Part shown: positions 56,925 to 64,000 of the stretch, piece after piece
Layout: every line of letters starts with the position of its first letter
Numbering within the stretch: position 1 is the first letter of the stretch
NCBI GenBank assembly: GCA_947652115.1
Contig: OX393568.1
Span: 16,987,971 to 17,051,970 of the forward strand
From: Blastomussa wellsi
Lineage: Eukaryota > Cnidaria > Anthozoa > Scleractinia > Plerogyridae
DNA length: 64,000 nucleotides
Direction of reading: 5' to 3'
Program-made: the position numbers and the translations under genes
Notes under the pieces: model-generated
Databases searched by the model: none
What the model saw: the letters and a program-made list of their open reading frames with translations, nothing else
What the model was told of the DNA's origin: nothing

Positions 56925-57497
56925 TTATTGTTTGCCTTGCTTTTTCCTGTTTTTCTTGCTTAATTCTTCATCCGCCCACTGAAAAAATCTGCAGTCTCTA
57001 GCTCTGCATACAAAATAGGGGCGGCCTGGATTCTTTTCGGTTTTGCTCACTCTGAGTGAAACCGGTTCGTCGCAGCTGCAGATCAAATTCCTCTTGCGTT
57101 TCAGGTAGCTTTCATGCAGTTTTCCATAGATGCTGCTCATGTAGTAATAGGCGGAGTCTTCGTGCATGAAGATAAGGCATTCATTATATTTACACCTGAT
57201 GTAACTCTCCCCATTTGTCCTTGCCTCAAAAGCCATTAGATTGAAGGGGCAAACATTCAAGTTGTAACTTTTCTTTTGGGCCCGTTCTACGTCTTGTGGC
57301 ATCCCCAAAGGAGCAACACCAGATACCGGTTCGGTTGTGATGAGACCGTCTAATAGATTGGCGAGAGTCTCGTCTTGCTCAACGGTTGATGGTGGGGGCT
57401 CATCCTTGGGTTTCCTTTTTCTCAGTTTCTTGTTAGCGGGGGTTGGAAGTGTGTTCACCATTTCCTGCATGAGTTCCAGAGAGCTCTTTTCATTCAT
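56925..57497 (-). CDS. GRF-type zinc-finger protein 2 (190 aa)
   Basis: The N-terminal ~75 residues are polar and low in complexity (KKLRKRKPKDEPPP). The middle has VCPFNLMAFEARTNGESYIR, CKYNECLIFMHED and a Tyr-rich helix. The C-terminal GRF finger reads CSCDEPVSLRVSKTEKNPGR, PYFVC, CRFFQWADEE. Layout and finger match GRF protein 1 at 41133-41477, so they are paralogues on opposite strands at the two sides of the cassette array. TATA (GTATATAA) lies ~43 bp upstream. The stop is 2 bp past the array edge. Confidence 0.75.
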   Translation of the reverse strand: MNEKSSLELMQEMVNTLPTPANKKLRKRKPKDEPPPSTVEQDETLANLLDGLITTEPVSGVAPLGMPQDVERAQKKSYNLNVCPFNLMAFEARTNGESYIRCKYNECLIFMHEDSAYYYMSSIYGKLHESYLKRKRNLICSCDEPVSLRVSKTEKNPGRPYFVCRARDCRFFQWADEELSKKNRKKQGKQ

Positions 57498-57537
57498 CTT
57501 GCTCGCTGAAAATGATGATGGCCTTTACACTCTAGCT

Positions 57538-57548
57538 AGTTATATACT
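57538..57548 (-). promoter_or_regulatory. TATA box of GRF gene 2, overlapping the upstream gene's stop codon
   Basis: The minus strand reads AGTATATAACT; the TAA inside is also the stop of the 140 aa gene at 57540-57962. It is ~43 bp before the ATG at 57497. Such packing is typical of DNA viruses. Confidence 0.5.
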
Positions 57549-57962
57549 TTGCGCCTGATTCCCATCATCATTTGCGGAAAGCGAACCTTCTGATTTGTTT
57601 TCTTCTTCTTCGCTGCTACTACCCCCACCTTGCATATCTCTTCTCATCCACGGTTCATCTATACCTCCAGCTCCGATAATATCGGTGACCCGCATCCACT
57701 CAAAGACGTCGTCCATGTCCGAGTGGCTGAATCCCAGTAGCTCGTAGGTGAACAACATACCCTGCCTCTTGAAAGATATGATTTCCTGAAAGATATCCAC
57801 CGTCGTTTGTTGAGAGGATAGGGTGTTTCTGACGAATTCACAGTCTTCCTTGTTCCATATCGGGTGGATGAAACCTGATTCTGTCAAGAGGCGGTTCCAT
57901 TCGTCATAGGTTTCCTCAAACCTAATGTTCTCTATTCCTCTCCTGATTTTGTAACCCACCAT
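57540..57962 (-). CDS. Unknown 140 aa protein with acidic C-terminus
   Basis: The start is taken at ATG 57962 (MVGYKIRRGIENIRFEETYD); codons upstream overlap the capsid fragment on the other strand. It contains WNRLLTESGFIHPIW, DIFQEIISFKRQGMLF and DVFEWMRVTDIIG, then a Ser/Glu-rich tail (GGGSSSEEEENKSEGS). It is predicted mostly helical. I do not recognise the family. It is followed by GRF gene 2 in the same direction with 42 bp between stop and next ATG. Confidence 0.5.
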   Translation of the reverse strand: MVGYKIRRGIENIRFEETYDEWNRLLTESGFIHPIWNKEDCEFVRNTLSSQQTTVDIFQEIISFKRQGMLFTYELLGFSHSDMDDVFEWMRVTDIIGAGGIDEPWMRRDMQGGGSSSEEEENKSEGSLSANDDGNQAQSI

Positions 57963-57998
57963 CTCCAAAATCCTTTCAATTTTACCAGGCAGAATGGA

Positions 57999-58361
57999 AT
58001 CCAAGTGGAATGCACTGCCAACGGTGTCCCCGTTCCCAAAGCCAGCCTGTCATTGAAAGACAAGTACGAGATCTACGATTTGTTGATGAATGCCTCTGGC
58101 AAACGCAAACGAGATGCGTACCTGTTGAATCCAGACACCTTTGACGAAGGCTTCTTCATAGTACCCTTTGATTTAACAGCCGTCCAAGATGGAGGGGAAT
58201 CCAGCACGCCTTTGCTACGCATGTTGGTCAACATTCGACTCACCTTTTCAAGTGGCAATCCTACTCTCCAAGCTCTGTTTTTCTATAATACGGACGAAAG
58301 TTTACTGCAAGTCGATAATCGTGGTACGGTGCAAGGCCCGATTCCCTTGGGAGATATCTGA
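57999..58361 (+). pseudogene. C-terminal part of a hexon-like major capsid protein
   Basis: The frame encodes VECTANGVPVPKASLSLKD, then GFFIVPFDLTAVQDG, and ends LLQVDNRGTVQGPIPLGDI. The pattern G..+P, FxxPFDLT, N+RL.FS....L...F+....E.L.+D..G.V matches the end of the double-jelly-roll major capsid proteins of Polintons and adintoviruses. The usual ~500-residue body is absent: upstream DNA encodes the 140 aa gene on the other strand. No ATG suits the fragment. Stop TGA is 2 bp before the protease ATG. Confidence 0.6.
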
Positions 58362-58363
58362 GA

Positions 58364-58906
58364 ATGCACGACACAGCCTCGTTACGAAAAGCCTGTCGAC
58401 GCGATCCAGTCATTGGTCAGTATTTTGCAGACGTGTACGGTGCCGACGAAGTGCCTTATTGCATGCCTTATCTGCGATGTGCGGTTGCCAATACAGATCC
58501 CATCGACTTGCCGGGACAGCATTGGGTCGGCCTCTTTTGGACAGCACCAGGTCAAGGCGAATTCTTTGACAGTTATGCCATCACCCCGAAGACGTACAAT
58601 ACCCATTGGCATTGTTTTGACGAGTTCGAACAAACGCCTCGTCCCATCCAGCAATGGACCACTGACGTGTGTGGAGATCACACCTTGTACTACCTCTACC
58701 ATCGATGCCATGGCACGCCTTTGAGTACGATCGTGCAGTATTTTTCGCCCACCAACTTACTCTATAACGACACGGCCGTCGTACGTCGGATGCACGACCT
58801 GTTTCCTTCTTTGTCGTCAGAGAAGCATCGAGGTGGACAATTGTTTGATGCACGTGGACGTTCTCAGATTTGTATTCAACGTCAAAGCCATTGTTGTTAT
58901 CACTGA
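58364..58906 (+). CDS. Adenain-like cysteine protease
   Basis: 180 aa. GQHWVGLFW holds the catalytic His53, EFFDSY the Asp69, and TTDVCGDHTLYYLYHRC the nucleophile Cys103, in the His-Asp/Glu-Cys order of the adenovirus protease family (C5) found in Polintons and adintoviruses. Length is close to the usual ~200. In this group the enzyme trims capsid and core proteins during assembly. It follows the capsid fragment by 2 bp and precedes the ATPase start by ~70 bp, with AATAAA just after its stop. The frame is intact. Confidence 0.85.
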   Translation: MHDTASLRKACRRDPVIGQYFADVYGADEVPYCMPYLRCAVANTDPIDLPGQHWVGLFWTAPGQGEFFDSYAITPKTYNTHWHCFDEFEQTPRPIQQWTTDVCGDHTLYYLYHRCHGTPLSTIVQYFSPTNLLYNDTAVVRRMHDLFPSLSSEKHRGGQLFDARGRSQICIQRQSHCCYH

Positions 58907-58946
58907 CTGTACAAGGCTATAAATAAAATCGTTGAAAACCATTTTA

Positions 58947-58975
58947 GTGTGTTTGTTTGTGTGTGTGTGTGTGTC
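58947..58975. repeat. (GT)n microsatellite
   Basis: A GT-rich run including about seven perfect GT units immediately before the ATPase ATG; possibly a slippage-prone leader. Confidence 0.7.
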
Positions 58976-59092
58976 ATGTCGACGTACGATCCGAGATTTC
59001 GAGTGCCGGGTAATATGCAGATTGTGGGCCCGTCTTTAAGTGGAAAAACTACCTGGCTGTACCGTTTGGTACGCGATGCACCGGTCCAGTGA
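58976..59092 (+). pseudogene. N-terminal fragment of a packaging ATPase (FtsK/HerA type)
   Basis: 38 codons: MSTYDPRFRVPGNMQIVGPS then LSGKTTWLYRLVRD. GPSLSGKT is a Walker A motif in the N-terminal position expected of Polinton/adintovirus genome-packaging ATPases. The frame ends at TGA exactly where unrelated AT-rich DNA begins, so the rest (Walker B onward) is lost or displaced. Order capsid, protease, ATPase on one strand supports a morphogenesis module. Confidence 0.65.
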
Positions 59093-61640
59093 TACATCAA
59101 AATAATCTATATTAATCTTTAGATGAATTTTGATGGATGACTAATTTTTGGTGAAGTGTTGAAAGTGTTGAAAGTGGGGAAAAGAGTATGGACATTAGTA
59201 GTGGTAAGTAGGATAAAAATGAAAAAAAAAATAATAATATAAACTGTAAGGTGGATAGTATGTACACCATGACCATTCAAAGAGTTGACTAGTAACTCAA
59301 AGTTGTACCCCTACTGCAAGGTACATATAAACTGTTTGTATAAAAAAACCTTTTATAGCAGTAGATATATCTAGCAACCTTTGTGGCATTTCAGGTGTAA
59401 AAGTATGGGATCACCTAATAAAAGGGTTCCCAAACCTCCACTGAAACAGTGGGTATTATATCAGGAGGTGGATGTGTGTACGGGAATTGTTGTAAGCAGA
59501 AAAATGAAAATAATAAGAAAATAAAATCAAGGCAAAAATTGTTAGATGTTAAAGGATACACTAACGTTGAGGGACCAACAAACTGCAATGCAGCCACGTC
59601 AACCACAAGGTAGTGCAAACAGTAATTATAACAATAATAATATAAAGGAGAGGTTAGCATGGAGTGGTTTGTATAGAAAGGGGAAGGTAAAAATTAGGAA
59701 TTAAAGTTAGTGAGTAAAGTTGGTGGGAGGGAAAAAGAAAAAAAATTTTTTGAACGTTTGAAACCCAAAATTTTACCCAAAGGGCATCCATCTTAAAACA
59801 TAAAAATTAAGTAACAATAAAGAGACTCAAAAATATAAGTAAAAATGGTTTAATGTAATGAAAACGGTTTAAATGTAATGAAAACATTGCATGAAAATTA
59901 CACACAATATTTGAAAAAATTTAAAAAAATTGAATACCCTCTTGTCACTGAAAAGAAAAGAAAATAAAACTTATATATCTTTCGTTCTAAAAAAGAGATG
60001 ATCTATATGAATCAAAATTTACAGATTATCGGTATTCCTGCTTTCAAAAAGATAGGATCTATAAGATTCAGATTTTAAAAATTATTGGTATTTCTGAATT
60101 CTCCATTGAAAAATAGCCAAGTGGCATGATGGATATCATAATAGAACCAATTAATAGCATTAGAGTCCAAGTTGCTATTAATAAAGTTTATTTGTCTTGC
60201 TCTTTTGATTCCTTTTTGTAGTGTGGTCCAGGGTTGAGATGTAAGAATCCATTCTGTTATCAGGTGCTTTGAACAGCCGTTACCCAGGAAAAACAGCATC
60301 AGCTTAAATGTGTCGGTATCTCCAATAGGTTTCTTCCAAAATATGTGTTGGATGTCTTGTGGCCAGGTGGACAATTGGTAAAACGCATCTCCATTTATTA
60401 GAGTAAGTAAATTTCTTCTTTTTTGGATTAATCTTGTTCTTGGTAGATCTCGTATAGATGTGTTGAAAATGTCAGTAGCGGAAAATTGGTCCATAACCAC
60501 ATGGAACTGTGTTAAGTAAAATTTTTTTGGTTATAGAATTTACAAGTGAGGAAAACAAAATTTTTATTAAAAGAAAATTAAGCAGTATGAAACTGATTAG
60601 AAAGGGATATAGTAAAAAGAATTCTGTATACTGTGTACAAAAAGTGAAGCATGATAAAGTTTAAAATTCATCTTAAAAATTCAGATCCTAAGTTGATGGT
60701 TAAAAAACTGTTGACCTAGAAAAGGTTTCATAATAATTGAGTTGTGAAATATTATTCTTTATGGAGTTGTGAAATTGTTTTTTGAGTCTTAAAATTATTT
60801 CCTTCATAAGTAATAACTCTCTTTTCTAATTTATTCAATTGTTTTCTGCATTCAAATTAAATGCTAAAGATAATTTGTTTTGAATTTGTTTTAGTCATGT
60901 CTAGATGAATTCTAGGCTGAAAAAATGGAAATTCTGACAATCAAAATAACTTTGAGGGGGAAAAAGTTCAAAATTCTTGTAATCAAAATAATTCGAAAAA
61001 ATATAGAAAAAGTATACAAAAATTCCCGAAGAAAACAATGAAAGGGGGTAACTCGTAACCCTGAGCGAGGGACCCTAAATCGGGTACTAGGCTGTTGGGT
61101 CAACAGCCACCCAGTCCTGGCAAAAGGGCAGGGGCGGACAAAACCCTGCACAGTATAAAAATTTGAGACTGTGTGCTACCCAAATCGAAAAGTAGCACCT
61201 GAATGACTAATAGATTTGCAATTGAAATATGTATTAGGTGACCATGGAGAGGCAAACGAAAATCAAGAAAAGAAAAGAAATAAGAAAAAGATGTAACATC
61301 ACCCGGGTGGAGAAAGACAGGAACATCGACACCAAGGCTCGCATGGTTGAGAATCTTCAGGGGCAAAGCCCAACCGAGCAGGGGTGTTTCTAGTCCGGTA
61401 CCAGACCTTTGCCCGACACCCCTGTGTCGAGTTCGACGGAAAATAAAAGAAAAAGATACTGAAGAAGCGCTTGAGACTCTACGTAAAAACGAACTTTGTA
61501 GGCAAAAAAAATTTTTTTAGGTAAAAACATTTCGCAGATAATGAAAGCTCTAATAGTGCTTGTAAAGGAAAGCGAAAAATTTTATTTTGAAAGAAATGTT
61601 TCCATAGACCTTTCCCGCATTCGTCACAATCACACGCGCG
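59093..61640. other. Unassigned insert-like DNA after the truncated ATPase
   Basis: AT-rich DNA without recognised ends. It holds one protein-like frame (60075-60500 minus) and, near 61060-61440, a GC-richer block with CCTGGCAAAAGGGCAGGGGC and GACACCCCTGTGTCGAG, resembling the terminal part of a transposon. The ATPase frame does not resume before 61640 by eye. Confidence 0.35.
60075..60500 (-). CDS. Unknown ORF, 141 aa, repeat-associated
   Basis: Encodes LPRTRLIQKRRNLLTLING, FWKKPIGDTDTFKLMLFFLG, KGIKRARQINFINSN and INWFYYDIHHATWLFFNG. The composition is strongly protein-like, with conserved-looking aromatic residues. I have a vague memory of similar short frames repeated in coral genomes but cannot name the family. 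No intron or promoter is evident. Confidence 0.35.
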   Translation of the reverse strand: MVMDQFSATDIFNTSIRDLPRTRLIQKRRNLLTLINGDAFYQLSTWPQDIQHIFWKKPIGDTDTFKLMLFFLGNGCSKHLITEWILTSQPWTTLQKGIKRARQINFINSNLDSNAINWFYYDIHHATWLFFNGEFRNTNNF

Positions 61641-61679
61641 AAAGCATGAAAGCGAGGCTCGGGTGGACAATAATCAAAC

Positions 61680-63242
61680 ATGGCGGCGAGCTGTTTGAGT
61701 TCTTTGCCTGGTGGTCGTAGTAAATATTGCTGCGTACCTGACTGCCAAAGTTCGTTTTACGACAACCAAGGGAATAAAACTGGCATTTCATTTTTTTCTT
61801 TCCCTTTGGAAGCCAAAGTTAAAAATCGTTGGCTTTTGGCTATAAAGAGACAAGAACAGCGAGACAGATTTATTGTGACTGAATACACTAAGGTGTGTGA
61901 ACATCATTTTCGCCCAGAGGAAATCAGAAAACAGTTTTGTGGGAGGAAAGATCTGAAGGACAAGACTACCATTCCTTCCAAATTCAGCTGGAATAAAAGT
62001 GGGTACGCATTTGCTCGAAAATCACCGAAGAAGAGGTGTCTTCAAGAACGTTTTGGGCAAAAAGAAAACTCTAAGCCTGAATCAGAACCATCTTATCAGT
62101 TAAACTCAAGTTTAATCAATCAAAATAATAATAGAACATCAACGACCTGTGAAGACTGTGCTCATTTGAGAGAAGTTGTACAAAAGTTGAATATGAAAAT
62201 GTCTGATTTGATTAAACAAAAACATGATGTTGAAAAGGAAAACACTGAGCTGAAAGCTGAGATACAAAAATTGTCACAAAAGCAGTTGAACTCGAGGAAC
62301 ATCAGAGAACAAGAAGATGTTTTCAAGTCATTCACTGGTTTGCATCCAGTGAAGTTTGACATTCTTTTTCAATTTTTAAATCCAGGTGAGAATGCTTGTA
62401 ATTTGAAATACTATGAGGCTTCAAAGAACGTGTCAGATGAACCTGATAAATGTAAGTTTACAGAAGGAAGTAAGCCTGGTATGAGCCCTAAATTGGATGT
62501 TATTGAGCAATTGTTTATGTTCTTGGTGTGGTTAAGGTGTGGTTTTGGACAGAAACATTTGGCATGGTTATTTGGAATTGGTAAGTCAACAGTGTCTAGG
62601 TACTTGATCACCTGGTCAAATTACATGTACTTCTGTTTAGGAAGCATTCCTACATGGCCATCTAAAGATCAGGTTATTTCATCCATGCCAGCATGTTTTA
62701 AGGACACTTATCCCTCAACAAGATGCATCATCGATTGTACAGAAATTTTTGTGCAAGTGCCAGCTAGCCTAATTACACAAAGTGCCCTTTACTCGCACTA
62801 TAAGCACCATGTTACATACAAAGCCTTAGTTGGAATCAGTCCCTCAGGAGCAGTAACTTTTGTGAGTCAGTTGTATCCAGGATCGCTATCAGATAAGGAA
62901 ATAGTAGCCAGGTGTGGTATACTACACCCAGGACTGTGGGAGAAAGGTGATTCAATTATGGCAGACAGAGGATTTACCATCCAGGAACTACTTGACCCAT
63001 TTGGAGTTAAGGTAAACATACCTGCATTTCTTGATGGCAAGGAGCAGCTTGACAAGGAAGATGTTGTAATGAGTCAAACAATTGCTTCAGTTAGAATCCA
63101 TGTGGAACGTGTTATTGCTCGTATCAAGAAATTTAAAGTCTTAAAGACCGAAATTCCATTGAATTTGAATGGGACCATAAACCAAACATGGACAGTGGCT
63201 TGTCTTCTTTGCAACTTTATGGATCCACTCATTAAGCAATAA
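61680..63242 (+). CDS. THAP-domain DDE transposase (ISL2EU-like, PIF/Harbinger superfamily)
   Basis: 520 aa, single exon, intact. The N-terminal THAP domain: CCVPDCQSSFYDN, FFSFP, W, then VCEHHF (C2CH ligands). A coiled coil follows (DLIKQKHDVEKENTELKAEI), then a helix-turn-helix-like segment (LAWLFGIGKSTVSRYLITW) and a DDE_Tnp_4-type core: D~352 in CIIDCTEIF, D~428 in MADRGFT, E~476 in HVERVIARIK. The start ATG is in AACATGGCGGCG. THAP plus DDE_Tnp_4 plus a convergent YqaJ nuclease is the layout known for ISL2EU elements. The copy may be active. Confidence 0.85.
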   Translation: MAASCLSSLPGGRSKYCCVPDCQSSFYDNQGNKTGISFFSFPLEAKVKNRWLLAIKRQEQRDRFIVTEYTKVCEHHFRPEEIRKQFCGRKDLKDKTTIPSKFSWNKSGYAFARKSPKKRCLQERFGQKENSKPESEPSYQLNSSLINQNNNRTSTTCEDCAHLREVVQKLNMKMSDLIKQKHDVEKENTELKAEIQKLSQKQLNSRNIREQEDVFKSFTGLHPVKFDILFQFLNPGENACNLKYYEASKNVSDEPDKCKFTEGSKPGMSPKLDVIEQLFMFLVWLRCGFGQKHLAWLFGIGKSTVSRYLITWSNYMYFCLGSIPTWPSKDQVISSMPACFKDTYPSTRCIIDCTEIFVQVPASLITQSALYSHYKHHVTYKALVGISPSGAVTFVSQLYPGSLSDKEIVARCGILHPGLWEKGDSIMADRGFTIQELLDPFGVKVNIPAFLDGKEQLDKEDVVMSQTIASVRIHVERVIARIKKFKVLKTEIPLNLNGTINQTWTVACLLCNFMDPLIKQ

Positions 63243-63777
63243 AGAAGCTAAGGTTTTACCATTTACTTCAGCTAGTGTTATTATTTACAAGAGCCAAGTT
63301 GGTTTACATCCAGAAAATGTATTTCCCTTTTCTCCCTTTTGTGATGGCAACAACTCTCTGTGGAGAATGACTGATAATTACTTTTACTTTCATGATCTCA
63401 CATCAGTACCTTTCTAGTGTTAATTGCACATATACGTATCATTGGTCTAACAGAAGTGGAGATATGTAGGACTAGTCGATAAGTTATTGCTAAGCAACTC
63501 AAAGAAAGTACTCAGAAACTCAATTTTTATAATATTTCAGTGTCACAATAAACATGTAATTCTTTAAGTACTCTTGAACATGGATGAAGTCATCTTAATA
63601 AAATTGCAGAAACAACCTTTTAAGGTATTGTCAAAAATGGCATGGCAGTATATTTAATATTCTCTGCCTGATCCTTTTAAGTCCACTAGAGCTCAAAAGC
63701 TAAAACTTCAGAAAGATTAGAACACTTAGTTATGCCATCTCTTGCTCAGCTGTACTACACAATACACTGAACTAAAT
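63243..63777. other. Spacer between convergent ISL2EU genes
   Basis: No ORF. It contains the 3' flanks of both genes and AATAAA-like motifs. Nothing else recognised. Confidence 0.4.
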
Positions 63778-64000
63778 TCAGGCCATGAGCTGAGGGAGAA
63801 AGCACTTCACATAGAAGGTGTTTGCTTTACACACTACCTGGTCAAAATAATCTTTAGCAAATGGAACCCTTGTTATGATCATTCCCTTGAATAGATAAAC
63901 TACAAAGTCAACCCACTGTAAACCACAGAAACCCATAACCAGTTGGACTTGAGTGTAATACCCTAAGTGATGATCTTTCTTCAGGTTGGGTTTTCCATCA
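63778..64000 (-). CDS. YqaJ-type nuclease, C-terminal part (runs off the window)
   Basis: 74 codons are visible, ending in TGA at 63778: KKDHHLGYYTQVQLVMGFCG, LQWVDFVVYLFKGM, then VPFAKDYFDQV. The H.YY.QVQ..M, W.DFVVY and FY....LP text is characteristic of the YqaJ viral recombinase/exonuclease domain. It faces the THAP transposase gene. ISL2EU elements are known to carry such a nuclease as their second gene. The start and any introns lie beyond 64000. Confidence 0.75.
   Translation of the reverse strand, partial: DGKPNLKKDHHLGYYTQVQLVMGFCGLQWVDFVVYLFKGMIITRVPFAKDYFDQVVCKANTFYVKCFLPQLMA

Noticed and set aside
58002..58004. Start of the 140 aa gene at a TTG codon at 58004
   Set aside because: An ATG at 57962 is available, and the longer version would overlap the capsid fragment on the other strand.

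Overview
This is eukaryotic DNA, most likely from a marine invertebrate and probably a cnidarian (coral or sea anemone). The signs are AT-rich sequence, short exons with GT-AG introns (one GC-AG), and a dense mix of transposon families common in such genomes: DIRS-type, L1/Tx1-like LINE, PIF/Harbinger, ISL2EU-like THAP, Mutator-like/Kolobok-like, Penelope-like and TTAA-flanked miniature elements. The species call is inference from family content. No rRNA, tRNA, CRISPR array or bacterial operon was seen.

Layout: 1-0.56 kb is a degenerate minisatellite. 0.54-7.4 kb holds a decayed DIRS-like retrotransposon and a MULE transposase relic, between two copies of a ~580 bp segment. 7.4-14.5 kb is block 1 of a Polinton/adintovirus-like element: a broken protein-primed family B DNA polymerase with a duplicated zinc-rich N-terminal module, a divergent promoter region, and a plus-strand set of small, partly Cys-rich ORFs behind splice-acceptor-like sites that share one phase. 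14.5-34.6 kb is mostly transposons with a few unassigned small genes: a 4-exon 134 aa gene, a Mutator-like transposase, a CXC/P2X7-tail-like gene, LINE fragments, and a complete PIF/Harbinger transposase with its Myb-like partner. 34.6-40.03 kb is a nearly intact LINE with a 14 bp target-site duplication.

40.0-59.1 kb is block 2 of a virus-like element: a phospholipase A2-fold protein, two GRF-type zinc-finger proteins, a RING-finger gene, a C2H2 zinc-finger gene, an unknown 140 aa gene, the C-terminal end of a double-jelly-roll-type capsid protein, an adenain-like protease and the Walker A start of a packaging ATPase. Inside it, a 3.33 kb cassette (RING exon, C2H2 gene with its promoter, and a TTAA-flanked miniature element) stands in four tandem copies, a gene-accordion-like structure. 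The copies decay in opposite ways: only copy A keeps an intact RING gene, and only copies B-D keep an intact zinc-finger gene. 59.1-61.6 kb is an unassigned insert-like stretch. 61.68-64 kb is an ISL2EU-like element with a THAP+DDE transposase and a convergent YqaJ-type nuclease that runs off the window.

No integrase, no terminal inverted repeats and no full capsid gene were found for the virus-like element. I therefore cannot say whether blocks 1 and 2 are one element split by ~26 kb or two relics.
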